From assembly GCF_020034665.1 (NCBI RefSeq), contig NZ_JAIQDI010000002.1, positions 310,001 through 374,000 of the forward strand: a stretch of DNA of 64,000 nucleotides, in the 5' to 3' direction. Source of the DNA: Niabella beijingensis (lineage in GTDB: Bacteria > Bacteroidota > Bacteroidia > Chitinophagales > Chitinophagaceae). Below, one piece after another: positions 9,590 through 18,502 of the stretch. The translations under genes were made by a program, and so were the position numbers. The number at the start of each line of letters is the position of its first letter. Position 1 is the stretch's first letter. The notes beneath the pieces were generated by a model, which was not told the origin of the DNA, searched no databases, and worked only from the letters and a program-made list of their open reading frames with translations.

Positions 9590-10199
9590 AATGTGGATCG
9601 ATCCACACTTTGCAGGATGGTTTTTAGATAGCGTTTATAATAGAAAAATCAGTTGGGGCCAGTTGACTATATCTTACCCGATGAGTTTCCAATCGCTGAT
9701 ATAAGATAATACCTCAAACCATAGTGAGGAAAACTGTGCGTCAGTTATTCCTAAGCAATTCATTTTAGGATAGCATTGTGTCTGACTTTTCTAAGAGTAG
9801 TTATGAAATTCCTTTATCCCGGATTACGAATCCCGACCGGAAGCAAGATTCTACCAAACAAAAATTGAGTTTATTGACTATGGCTGTCAGTAAAGCCGGC
9901 AACCTGTAAAACCTTGCGAAAATGGAAGAAAATATTCTGCGAACTCATACACTTAGGCCTTCAAAAAGTTCAAAAAAAATGCTGTAACCGGCATTTTTTT
10001 ATCCCCAGTTGATAAAAATAAATATTCATAAAATATTGTTAAACAAACAATTGTTAGCATTGTGTATTAAAAGTTATATATCAATTGATTATATTTTTTG
10101 AAAATAATCTTATTATACATAACTTAAAGGTGTTTTTTTTGAAAAAAAATTAATCGGTCCCATTTCGATCTAATTATTTCGTTAACAAAAACACAATAC
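9590..10199. other. AT-rich non-coding region upstream of the third SusC operon
   Basis: About 610 bases without a supportable gene. It holds a perfect 16-base palindrome TGTGGATCGATCCACA at 9592-9607, just after the terminator, and a second hairpin at 9972-10000 whose stem ATGCTG/CGGCAT is flanked by A and T runs, so it could terminate in either direction. The last 170 bases before the SusC gene are very AT-rich and contain the palindrome AACAATTGTT at 10046-10055. This last part is presumably the promoter region; no consensus -33/-7 pair is convincing. Confidence 0.5.
9972..10000. terminator. Possible bidirectional terminator hairpin
   Basis: A run of A followed by ATGCTG, a TAAC loop (9985-9988), CGGCAT and a run of T form a symmetric hairpin with A and T tracts on both sides. 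No gene is seen immediately on either side, so what it terminates is unclear; it may be left from a lost gene. Confidence 0.5.
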
Positions 10200-13100
10200 A
10201 TGAGAAGGATTTTACTTTTAAGCACACTGCTGCTTGTGGGCAACTTTTTGCTCTGGGCGCAAACAAAAACAATTACAGGTACGGTAAAGGATGAATCGGG
10301 AAATGTCATACCCTTTGCTACTGTTTCAGAAAAAGGTACTAAAAATGCAGTATCAGCGGATGATCAGGGAAATTTTACCATTACTGGTAAACCAGGCACC
10401 GTACTCGAAGTATCCGCCACGGGATTTCAGACCCGCAGCCAGGAGGTGACCACGACTCCTGTAAATATTGTTCTTACAGCAGGACAGGGGCAGACCATAC
10501 AGGAAGTGGTAGTTACCGCAATGGGACAGACCCGTACCCGGAACCAGGTACCCTTCGCCGCACAACAGATCAGCGGAGAACAGGTGAGCGCCACCCGTAC
10601 CAATAACTTTGTCAACAATCTGTCGGGCAAAGTGGCCGGTCTGGAAATCCGCCAGAATAACTCGATGGGTGGTTCTTCCAACATCATCCTGCGCGGAATG
10701 AAGTCCATTACCGGCAACAACCAGGCGTTATTTGTGGTGGACGGGGTTCCATACAGCAATAGTAATGATAACAGCTCCGACCAAACCACCGGCCGTGGGG
10801 GATATGATTACGGGAACGGTGCGTCGGATCTGAACCCGGATGATATCGAAACCATCACTGTACTGAAGGGTGCTGCTTCCAGCGCACTGTATGGCTCCCG
10901 GGGAGCAAATGGTGTGATCATGATCACTACAAAGAAGGCCAAAAAGGGACTGGGGATCACATTAAATACCGGCTTTGGGATCGGGATCGTTGATAAAAGC
11001 ACTTTTGCAAAATACCAGAAAGAGTATGGTGCCGGATACGGTTCGTATTACGGTCCGGACGGGGAGACCTACTTTAATGAATTTGACGTAAACGGCGATG
11101 GCGTGAATGACCTGGTTGTGCCTACAACGGAAGATGCTTCCTACGGCGCCCCGTTTGATCCCAACCTGCTGGTATACCAATGGAACGCCTTTGACAAAAC
11201 ATCTCCCTATTACAAAAAGGCCACACCCTGGGTAGGGGCACAGAACGACCCCTCTTCTTTTTTTGAGAAAGCTTTTTCGTCCAACCAGAGCATTCTCTTA
11301 AACGGCGGATCCGACAGGGGAGGCTTTAAACTCGGGTATACCCGCAACGATGATAAAGGGATTTTACCCAATGGCCGCCTGGCAAAAAATCTGCTGAGCT
11401 TTGGGGGATCCTATAATATTAATGATAAACTTACCGCCTCCATAGACGGAAACTTTTCCAATGTTGAAGGTAAAGGAAGATATGGAACGGGATACGATGA
11501 TAAAAACCTTATGACAAACTTCCGGCAGTGGTGGGAAACCAACGTCGATGTGAAAGAACTCAAAGCAGCATACGACCGCACGCATAAGAATACGACCTGG
11601 AACTGGGCAGATCCCAGTACCGAAAGCGGACTGGTCCCTATTTTCTGGGATAACCCTTACTTTACAAGGTATCAGAATTATGAATCAGACAGCCGCAACC
11701 GCATTTTTGGAAATGTACAGCTCTCTTATAAGGTAACCGACTGGCTGAACCTCATAGGAAGGGTGGGACTGGATTCCTATAGCGAGCTGCAGGAAGAACG
11801 GCAGGCGGTGGGAAGTATCGGTATCCCTTCCTACCGACGGATCAACAGGGGCCGGACCGAGACCAATTTTGATTTCCTGGCAAACTTTAATAAAGAACTG
11901 TCGACAGATTTTGATCTGAAAGGATTGCTGGGCACCAATATCCGCCGCGAACACCAGACATCGATCAATGCAGTTACAAACGGCGGGCTGGCCATTCCCG
12001 GCATTTATTCGCTGAGCAATTCTTTAAATCCCCTGGTGGCCCCGGTAGAATTCGACGGAAAAAGAGAAGTGGACGGGGTATTTGCCAATGCAACACTGAC
12101 CTGGCGGAATATGCTGACCCTGGACGGATCCATCAGAAGAGATGCCTCTTCCACATTGAAAAAAGGGAATAATGTTTATTACTACCCTTCTGCATCCCTG
12201 GGCTTTGCATTTTCAGAGTTATTAAAGGATGCAACATGGCTTTCCTATGGTAAATTCCGTGCCAACTATGCCGAGGTAGGTAATGATGCGCCTATGCAGA
12301 TCATTTATGATGTATATAATATCCTGCCTCCTTTTGACGGCCGCCCGCAGTCAACACTTCCGCCAAGGAAAAATTTTAGCGACCTGCTGCCGGAGCGGAC
12401 AAAGAGTACAGAGCTCGGATTGGAAATGTCATTTTTGCAAAACCGCGTGGGCTTTGACCTGGCTTATTATAACGCAAAATCAATTAACCAGATCATTCCC
12501 TTGCCAGTTAGCTCCGCTACCTTTTACGGATTTAAATACATGAATGCCGGAACGATCAGTAATAAAGGGATCGAACTTTCTGTTAATGGACGGCCCGTAA
12601 GAACATCTGATTTTACCTGGGATGTGGTGCTGAACTGGTCTAAAAACAAAAACAACGTTGAGAAACTATACGGTGATAACGACAATTTCGTGCTGGCGAG
12701 CTTTCAGGGGGGCGTCTCTTTAAATGCAACGGTTGGTCAGCCCTTCGGTACCATCCGGGGAGATAATTTCGTGTATACGAATGGCCAGAAGACAGTGGGC
12801 GAAGACGGGTATTATCTTTTCTCCCCCACCTCCAACGAAGTGATCGGTAACCCGAATCCCGACTGGATCGGAGGACTGCGCAATAGCTTCCGGTATAAGA
12901 ATTTATCACTCAGTTTTCTTATAGACGTACGGAAAGGAGGGGATGTGTACTCGCTGGATATGTCGTATGGGTTGCAGACCGGGTTGTATCCTGAAACCGC
13001 TGGTTTGAACGATCAGGGAAAACCACTGCGCAACAGTCTGGAAGAAGGAGGTGGTGTGGTTTTACCCGGGGTAACCGAAGACGGCAAGCCCAATACCACA

Positions 13101-13409
13101 AGGGTGCTCAATGACAACGACCTGTACGGAGCTTATTTTCCGCAGGCTGCATTTATTTACGATGCCAGCTATGTGAAGTTAAGAGAAGCCCTGTTATCCT
13201 ATTCCTTTCCCAATCAACTGTTCAATAGCGGCAAATTCTTTAAAGGAATTGATGTATCGCTGATCGGCAGGAATTTATGGATCATTCATAAAAACGTACC
13301 TTATGCAGACCCGGAAGAAGGGATCAGTTCCGGTAACCTTCAGGGATACCAGGGAGGCGCATATCCTACGGTAAGAACGATCACATTGAATTTTAAATTT
13401 AAATTTTAA
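10200..13409 (+). CDS. SusC/RagA-family TonB-linked outer-membrane transporter
   Basis: A full-length SusC of 1069 residues: signal peptide ending near LWA|QTK (residue 20), carboxypeptidase-regulatory-like domain at about 23-95, TonB-box-like QEVVVTAMG at 101-109, plug with ALFVVDGVPYSNS near 190, and a large barrel ending in TITLNFKFKF. An insertion with DVNGDGVNDL near residue 300 looks like a calcium-binding-type loop. The N-terminal domain is close to that of the SusC at 3754, but the plug and barrel diverge. The partner susD begins 11 bases downstream and no enzyme gene follows, so the substrate is unknown. Confidence 0.96.
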   Translation: MRRILLLSTLLLVGNFLLWAQTKTITGTVKDESGNVIPFATVSEKGTKNAVSADDQGNFTITGKPGTVLEVSATGFQTRSQEVTTTPVNIVLTAGQGQTIQEVVVTAMGQTRTRNQVPFAAQQISGEQVSATRTNNFVNNLSGKVAGLEIRQNNSMGGSSNIILRGMKSITGNNQALFVVDGVPYSNSNDNSSDQTTGRGGYDYGNGASDLNPDDIETITVLKGAASSALYGSRGANGVIMITTKKAKKGLGITLNTGFGIGIVDKSTFAKYQKEYGAGYGSYYGPDGETYFNEFDVNGDGVNDLVVPTTEDASYGAPFDPNLLVYQWNAFDKTSPYYKKATPWVGAQNDPSSFFEKAFSSNQSILLNGGSDRGGFKLGYTRNDDKGILPNGRLAKNLLSFGGSYNINDKLTASIDGNFSNVEGKGRYGTGYDDKNLMTNFRQWWETNVDVKELKAAYDRTHKNTTWNWADPSTESGLVPIFWDNPYFTRYQNYESDSRNRIFGNVQLSYKVTDWLNLIGRVGLDSYSELQEERQAVGSIGIPSYRRINRGRTETNFDFLANFNKELSTDFDLKGLLGTNIRREHQTSINAVTNGGLAIPGIYSLSNSLNPLVAPVEFDGKREVDGVFANATLTWRNMLTLDGSIRRDASSTLKKGNNVYYYPSASLGFAFSELLKDATWLSYGKFRANYAEVGNDAPMQIIYDVYNILPPFDGRPQSTLPPRKNFSDLLPERTKSTELGLEMSFLQNRVGFDLAYYNAKSINQIIPLPVSSATFYGFKYMNAGTISNKGIELSVNGRPVRTSDFTWDVVLNWSKNKNNVEKLYGDNDNFVLASFQGGVSLNATVGQPFGTIRGDNFVYTNGQKTVGEDGYYLFSPTSNEVIGNPNPDWIGGLRNSFRYKNLSLSFLIDVRKGGDVYSLDMSYGLQTGLYPETAGLNDQGKPLRNSLEEGGGVVLPGVTEDGKPNTTRVLNDNDLYGAYFPQAAFIYDASYVKLREALLSYSFPNQLFNSGKFFKGIDVSLIGRNLWIIHKNVPYADPEEGISSGNLQGYQGGAYPTVRTITLNFKFKF

Positions 13410-13419
13410 AGAACGGGCT

Positions 13420-14850
13420 ATGAAAAAAATATTTAACATCCTACTTATAGTAACGGTCATCCTGTCGTCTTGCACCAAAGACATCACAAAACTGAATGTG
13501 GACCCTAAAAACCCCCAGGAAGTATCCGCCGTTTCGCTCTTTACCACCGGGCAGCGGTTCCTGGCAAGATACCTTGCCTCATCCAATGTAAACGTGGGCA
13601 TCAACCGGCTCATCGTGCAGCAATGGCAGGAGACCACTTACACCGCAGAAAGCCGGTATAACCTGAACACAAGAGATATTCCCGGAAATTTCTGGTCAGG
13701 GATCTATGAAGATGTACTGGGTGATATTGAAAGGTCTAAAAAGCTGATACCAACAGATACCCCTGATCCGGATGTACAGAAAAACCAGCTGGCAGTGGCC
13801 GATATCCATGTGGTGCTGGCCTATTATTACCTCATCACGACATTTGGAAATGTTCCTTATACGGATGCGGGAAACATTGAGAACATTCATCCGAAATACG
13901 ATGATGGCAAGACCGTTTATGCGGACCTGATCAGCCGTTTGGATGCAGCCATCAATGCTATCAATACCAGCGCGGAAGGCTTTGGCAGTGCTGATGCCAT
14001 TTACGACGGAGATATGACTGCCTGGAAAAAATTCGGAAACACATTAAAGCTTAAACTGGGAATGTTGCTGGCAGATTCAGACCCTGCACAGGCAAAAACA
14101 CTGGTGGAAGCGGCCGTGTCAGGGGGGGTATTTACCTCAAATGACGATAATGCCAAGCTGCAATTTTCTGCAACGCCGCCCAATACCAACCCTGTATGGG
14201 AAGACCTGGTGCAAAGCGGCCGTCAGGATTTTGTGGCCTGTCAAACAATTATCGATACACTTAAAAAATTCCAGGACCCCCGTCTTTCAACCTATTTTAC
14301 ATTGGATGGAACGGGCAGCGATTATTCAGGCGGCGAAGCCGGAAGGGCCAGCAGTTATCCGGCACTCTCCAAACCGGCCAAGGCCATTACTGCTGCCAAC
14401 TATCCAACTGCACTAATAGACTACGCGGAAGTGGAATTCATGCTTGCTGAAGCACGGGAGCGTGGATACAATGTGGGCGGAACCGCAATGACACATTACA
14501 GCAAAGCGATAACCGCTTCCATTGAGGATTGGGGAGGAACGCCTGCTGAAGCGGCAACTTATCTGGCAAGACCGAATATAAATTATCTTACTGCCCCCGG
14601 GAACTATAAAAGAAAGATCGGTGTGCAAAAGTGGCTGGCACTCTATAACCGTCCCTTCGAAGCCTGGATCGAATGGCGGATCTTTGACTACCCGGAGCTA
14701 AAGCCGGCATACCGGGCATTGTCGGATATCCCGATCCGTTATACCTATCCGGTGCTCGAGCAGAATTATAATACGGAGAATTACAATGCTGCCGCTGCCG
14801 CCATTGGAGGGGATGAAGTTACAACCAAACTGTTTTGGGATAAACAGTAA
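13420..14850 (+). CDS. SusD/RagB-family (SusD-like_2) lipoprotein
   Basis: The 476-residue protein has a lipoprotein signal peptide with lipobox LSSC (cysteine 18) and the family start TKDITKLNVDPKNPQEV. Other SusD-like_2 features are YYYLITTFGNVPYTDAG, WKKFGNTLKLKLGMLLA, VEFMLAEARERGYNVGG and QKWLALYNRPFEAWIEWR. It is the surface lid partner of the SusC encoded 11 bases upstream, forming a minimal two-gene operon that ends at the large hairpin at 14903-14967. The ligand is not predictable. Confidence 0.95.
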   Translation: MKKIFNILLIVTVILSSCTKDITKLNVDPKNPQEVSAVSLFTTGQRFLARYLASSNVNVGINRLIVQQWQETTYTAESRYNLNTRDIPGNFWSGIYEDVLGDIERSKKLIPTDTPDPDVQKNQLAVADIHVVLAYYYLITTFGNVPYTDAGNIENIHPKYDDGKTVYADLISRLDAAINAINTSAEGFGSADAIYDGDMTAWKKFGNTLKLKLGMLLADSDPAQAKTLVEAAVSGGVFTSNDDNAKLQFSATPPNTNPVWEDLVQSGRQDFVACQTIIDTLKKFQDPRLSTYFTLDGTGSDYSGGEAGRASSYPALSKPAKAITAANYPTALIDYAEVEFMLAEARERGYNVGGTAMTHYSKAITASIEDWGGTPAEAATYLARPNINYLTAPGNYKRKIGVQKWLALYNRPFEAWIEWRIFDYPELKPAYRALSDIPIRYTYPVLEQNYNTENYNAAAAAIGGDEVTTKLFWDKQ

Positions 14851-14880
14851 TAAGGGTATGCTAAAGACCCCGTAAGCAAT

Positions 14881-14895
14881 TGGTGCGAAGCACCA
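14881..14895 (+). repeat. Perfect small hairpin after the third susD
   Basis: TGGTGC at 14881-14886 and GCACCA at 14890-14895 form a six-pair stem with a GAA loop. It lies between the susD stop codon and the large terminator hairpin; it may stabilise the 3' end of the message. Confidence 0.5.
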
Positions 14896-14902
14896 GTATT
14901 TT

Positions 14903-14967
14903 CGGGTGGAACTAAAAAAGAAGAGCCGTAACAGCGTAATCTTCTTTGATGGTTTCACCCGATTTTT
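14903..14967 (+). terminator. Long two-part hairpin terminator after the third SusC/SusD operon
   Basis: The outer stem pairs 14903-14912 (CGGGTGGAAC) with 14952-14961 (GTTTCACCCG) with one G-T pair. An inner stem pairs AAAGAAGA at 14917-14924 with TCTTCTTT at 14940-14947 without mismatch. The structure is followed by ATTTTTTG. It would stop transcription of the SusC/SusD operon before the DUF3467 gene. The 4-base internal loops on each side are symmetric. Confidence 0.8.
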
Positions 14968-15080
14968 TGCAGTCCGGAGCAGCCGGGCTTACGGCATATT
15001 CAGCCATTACAACGCATTACAGCTGCGATAAATACGCCGGACCCGGATGCAACAGATACCTGTAGTACCGCTTCTTTTGT

Positions 15081-15088
15081 TACCTTCG
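15081..15088 (+). promoter_or_regulatory. Probable -7 box for the DUF3467 gene
   Basis: TACCTTCG matches the Bacteroidota -7 consensus TAnnTTTG at all fixed positions but one and lies 16 bases before the ATG at 15105. No clear -33 TTG is seen at the usual spacing. Confidence 0.45.
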
Positions 15089-15104
15089 TTTCAAATACAA
15101 CGAA

Positions 15105-15413
15105 ATGAGCGAACAACAACCCAATCAGTTGAATATAGAGATCTCGGAAGAAGTGGCCGAAGGTACATATGCCAACCTTGCTATTATCACGCATTCCATG
15201 GCGGAATTTGTGATCGATTTTGTAAATGTGATGCCGGGAACACCAAAAAGCAAAGTGAAATCGAGGATCATATTTACGCCACAACATGCCAAACGCTTTA
15301 TGAAGGCCCTGGTGGAGAACATTGAAAAGTTTGAAGCAACCCAGGGTGTGATCAAAGACCTTGATGAAATGCAATTACCGGTGAATTTTGGCGGACCTGC
15401 TGCGCAGGCCTGA
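15105..15413 (+). CDS. DUF3467 family small protein
   Basis: A 102-residue soluble protein recognised as DUF3467, a family widespread in Bacteroidota and with no established function. Typical segments are LNIEISEEVAEGTYANLA, IITHSMAEFVIDF and a stretch with SRIIFTPQHAKRF followed by a helix (ALVENIEKFEATQG). The length matches the family. It stands alone between the susD terminator and a convergent gene. The start is supported by the -7-like motif 16 bases upstream. Confidence 0.88.
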   Translation: MSEQQPNQLNIEISEEVAEGTYANLAIITHSMAEFVIDFVNVMPGTPKSKVKSRIIFTPQHAKRFMKALVENIEKFEATQGVIKDLDEMQLPVNFGGPAAQA

Positions 15414-15449
15414 GCAGGAGAATTTTTATAGCCAGGTATATCCTGAAGA

Positions 15450-15839
15450 TCAGCGTCTGCCCCTGCGGTTACGTCCTGCATCGGCGTCCGCGGCAGGAAG
15501 GGGAGGGTCAGGTTGCTGTTTGATCCAGATCGTTGCCTGCTGAACCATTTTAGGATTATCTTTCAGTGTAGCTGTTACCACCACTTTTTTCACCGTAGGT
15601 TCATCGGGAAGCACCAGGCTGTTGCCATCAAACTTTCCATAGTCGGAAGTGAATTTTAATTCCTTGTTAGTCAGTGGCTTCCAGCTGCCATCGCTCATTT
15701 TTCCATCTATATTGATGTAGTTGTGCGTACCTTTTTTGAGGCTGTCCGTATAGAGATTTAAATGGATACTTTCCACCCGCTGCGCTTTAGCACCGGAAAC
15801 GGCTGCCAGTAATAAAATAAGTATACAGATCTTTTTCAT
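15450..15839 (-). CDS. Small secreted protein of unknown function
   Basis: A 129-residue product with a clear signal peptide (residues 1-19, cleavage near AKA|QR). The mature part looks like a single beta-sandwich: SIHLNLYTDSLKKGTHNYIN, then SDYGKFDGNSLVLP and VVVTATLKDNPKMVQQATIWI, reminiscent of an Ig-like or invasin-like fold with alternating strands. It ends in a basic, arginine-rich tail (GRNRRGRR). No enzymatic motif is visible and I do not recognise the family. It lies downstream of the ankyrin gene on the same strand, separated by 57 bases, so it may be co-transcribed with it. Confidence 0.72.
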   Translation of the reverse strand: MKKICILILLLAAVSGAKAQRVESIHLNLYTDSLKKGTHNYINIDGKMSDGSWKPLTNKELKFTSDYGKFDGNSLVLPDEPTVKKVVVTATLKDNPKMVQQATIWIKQQPDPPLPAADADAGRNRRGRR

Positions 15840-15896
15840 TCCAGGGTATTCGATTCGCTCTAATGACGATACCGGATTCCAAAAGGTTGTTGACTG

Positions 15897-16490
15897 TTAC
15901 CGGGCCCCCGCTGCTTCCAGCAAGGCTGCAATTTCCCGGTAGTCCAGCTGTCGGGCATGTGTTAATGGTGTTATTCCCTTTTTGTCAGCAATATTCACAT
16001 TGCAGCCTGCCTCAATAAGGGTGGCTACAACAGTGCTGTGCGTTTCATCTCCTTCTCCCAGTATAATGGCTTCCAGCAGGGCGGTCCAGCCAAGGTTGTT
16101 GACATGGTCTATCGGAAAACCCGGAGTTCCGGCCAGTAATTTTACGGTTTCAAGATGCGCTTTTTCGGCAGCTGGGATCAGCGCTGTACCACCGTAGCGG
16201 TTCAGGATGGTAAAATCGGCGCCGGCCTTTAAACAGGCGGCCACCACGTCCGTAAAACCCTGGGCACCTGCATACAGGAAAGGGGTATTCAGCACCTGGT
16301 CCTGCGCGTTCACATTTGCACCATGCCGGATCAACAATAAAGCAATGGGAATATTTTTCTTGTACAACGCATATAACAACGGGGTTTGCCCTTCGGGATT
16401 GGTAGCTTCCGGAATGGTTCCCGCCAGCAGCGCGGCCTCTGTTTGTACGCTGTTATTTTCGTCGATGAGCTGAAAAAGGTCTTTTGTCAT
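15897..16490 (-). CDS. Ankyrin-repeat protein
   Basis: A 197-residue protein made almost wholly of ankyrin repeats of about 33 residues. Recognisable repeat cores are EGQTPLLYALYKKNIPIALL, LIRHGANVNAQD, TPFLYAGAQGFTDVV, GGTALIPAAEKAHLETVKLL, LGWTALLEAIILGEGDE and KGITPLTHARQLDYREIAAL. No signal peptide is present, so it is probably cytoplasmic and mediates protein-protein contacts; the partner is unknown. It is divergent from the DUF2157 gene across a 138-base gap. Confidence 0.92.
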   Translation of the reverse strand: MTKDLFQLIDENNSVQTEAALLAGTIPEATNPEGQTPLLYALYKKNIPIALLLIRHGANVNAQDQVLNTPFLYAGAQGFTDVVAACLKAGADFTILNRYGGTALIPAAEKAHLETVKLLAGTPGFPIDHVNNLGWTALLEAIILGEGDETHSTVVATLIEAGCNVNIADKKGITPLTHARQLDYREIAALLEAAGAR

Positions 16491-16628
16491 GATCGGTGCT
16501 TAAATTGCCCCTGGGCCCAACCGGCCCGGGCAGTACAATAATAAGGGTTTTATCCACAGGAAATCCAGCAGAACTGAAATAAGCACCCAAAAGCTGTTTC
16601 ATTTGAGAATTATCACGAACTTTGGAAT

Positions 16629-17654
16629 ATGCAGGTAACAAAGAAAGACGCTGAGATCCTTCACAATGCAATTAACGAATGGGAAAAGGAGCAGGTGATC
16701 GACGGGCAACAGGCTGCATCGTTGAGAAAGTCGGTTGCCGTATATAAAGATGACCTGGGCTCATTTACTTTTTATGCTTTTGTGGCAGCGGTTTCCTGTG
16801 CCATTCTTGCATTCGGGGCCATTGTGCTGGATGAAAAATGGATCGAACGGATGCGCCGTTTCTTTGCCTTTTCTGAATTGTTGATCGGGGTGATCTTCCT
16901 GGCCCTGACCCTTGCTTTTATCTGGTGGGCAAAAAGAAGAAAACAAAAACACCCGGATGCGCAGCTGACCAACGAGAGCTTCAATATCCTGGTAGTGCTG
17001 AGCCTGGGTGTGGCCATTACCTATCTTACCCGTGGTTTTGGAGACGGCTACCGCTTTTATGGTCTTGTTGTTCTTGTGCTGGCTATCGGCTATGGCTTTG
17101 TTGCCAGCTATCTGAAGTCAAAACTGATCTGGGTGTGCTGCTTGCTGGCAGTGATCGTTGCCTGGGGGATCCAGACATGGATCTGGTCCGGAGCACAGCA
17201 CGACTATTTCCTGGGTATGAATTATCCGTTGCGGATGACGTTTTTAGGGCTGTTGTTGCTGGGAGCAGCAGTAGCGCTGAAACAGCAGCTGGAACCGTTT
17301 TACCGGATTACATTTTATTTTCTTTGTTTTTTTATCCTGCTTTCCGGACTTTTCCTTTCTGTTTCCGGTAACCTGAGCTACGATGTGTGGAGCAATATCC
17401 GCCAGGGGAAACTCTTTCTCTGGGCGCTGGGATATACCCTGATACTGGCAGCCCTGGTAGTATACGCATACAAACGTAAGGACGAACTGTTCCGGGACCT
17501 GGTACTGCTGTTCTTCCTGCTCAACATTTATACCCGGTACTTTGAGTATTTCTGGGATAAGACCAATAAAGGGATCTTTTTTGCCATACTGGCGCTTTCA
17601 TTCTGGCTGATCGGCCGTAAAACGGAGCAGATGCGCCGGCGGTTTACCGGGTAG
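16629..17654 (+). CDS. DUF2157-type multispanning membrane protein
   Basis: A 341-residue protein with a soluble N-terminal segment of about 45 residues typical of DUF2157 (LHNAINEWEKEQVIDGQQ followed by AASLRKSVAVYKDD) and then about ten hydrophobic segments from residue 48 to the end, for instance FYAFVAAVSCAILAFGAIV and LLIGVIFLALTLAFIWWA. DUF2157 proteins are predicted inner-membrane proteins of unknown function. The gene stands alone: a divergent ankyrin gene lies upstream and a convergent gene begins 17 bases after its stop. GAACTTTG upstream at 16616-16623 is close to the -7 consensus. Confidence 0.85.
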   Translation: MQVTKKDAEILHNAINEWEKEQVIDGQQAASLRKSVAVYKDDLGSFTFYAFVAAVSCAILAFGAIVLDEKWIERMRRFFAFSELLIGVIFLALTLAFIWWAKRRKQKHPDAQLTNESFNILVVLSLGVAITYLTRGFGDGYRFYGLVVLVLAIGYGFVASYLKSKLIWVCCLLAVIVAWGIQTWIWSGAQHDYFLGMNYPLRMTFLGLLLLGAAVALKQQLEPFYRITFYFLCFFILLSGLFLSVSGNLSYDVWSNIRQGKLFLWALGYTLILAALVVYAYKRKDELFRDLVLLFFLLNIYTRYFEYFWDKTNKGIFFAILALSFWLIGRKTEQMRRRFTG

Positions 17655-17671
17655 CTTATTGATCCTCCCGG

Positions 17672-18274
17672 CTAAAACATAAAGCCAATACCAAGGGTGC
17701 CGCCTACTACCGTATGTTCGCCGTATCGTTGTGCCTTGAAATTCAAAGAAGGTACAAAAGAAATAAATTCACTGAGGTAGAATTTGTAGGCAGCTCCCAG
17801 CTTCATAAAAGCACCGCCACCTAAAAAGGGTTTGTGCGCCTCATTACGGACGCTGAGGGTAGGTGCATAACCGGCATCGATAATAAAGAGGGTGCCGCTG
17901 ATGCTGTTCCTCGGGTAATACCGGAAGTCGGCAAAAATGGGAAGACTGGTGATCTCAGCGCCGCTGGTCTTAACCGTTTCATCCGTAGTGGCGGGATAGT
18001 ATTTATAGTTGGAAAACTGGAGGCCAATACCAAGTCCGAGGGAAAAAGAAGGGTTTACAAAAAAGCCGTTGATGGTATGAAATTCAAAGCCAGGCCGGAA
18101 CCGCGCGTTACCGCTCGCCAGCATTGCAGAATCGATGGATTGAACGACCTGTATCTCTGCCGGATTGGTGATATTAAAATAACCGTTCTCCTGTTTGGTC
18201 TTTAACTGTTGTCCGGTTACAGTTATAGCCGGTGCCAGAAGCAGGGAAAGGAGCAGCAGGCGGAAGTATTGCAT
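17672..18274 (-). CDS. Outer-membrane beta-barrel protein
   Basis: Taken from the ATG at 18274, which opens a signal peptide (MQYFRLLLLSLLLAPAITVTG, cleavage near TGQ); the frame is open 37 codons further upstream but that stretch is not signal-like. The 200-residue product has short alternating hydrophobic strands with glycine and aromatic residues (FFVNPSFSLGLGIGLQFSNY, GTLFIIDAGYAPTLSV, FLGGGAFMKLGAAYKFYL, VVGGTLGIGFMF) and ends in phenylalanine, as in small eight-strand-type porin-like proteins. Its role is unknown. It is convergent with the DUF2157 gene. Confidence 0.78.
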   Translation of the reverse strand: MQYFRLLLLSLLLAPAITVTGQQLKTKQENGYFNITNPAEIQVVQSIDSAMLASGNARFRPGFEFHTINGFFVNPSFSLGLGIGLQFSNYKYYPATTDETVKTSGAEITSLPIFADFRYYPRNSISGTLFIIDAGYAPTLSVRNEAHKPFLGGGAFMKLGAAYKFYLSEFISFVPSLNFKAQRYGEHTVVGGTLGIGFMF

Positions 18275-18502
18275 GATAAATGGTTTACGGATAATGAAGA
18301 AGGATGCTGAGCTATTGTTCAGCTGGAATAAATGATCCCGATCCCCTGCGGGTATCGAAGCAGTTCTTATCCGGCCGGTTGTCACTTATTCCCATACAGC
18401 TGTTGCCGCAAAAGAAACGCCTGATTAAAATTACATTATAGTTTTCTTGAATCAAAAAAATGCCGGGGAAAGATTGCATTTTTGCGGTCTAAATAATCAC
18501 AA

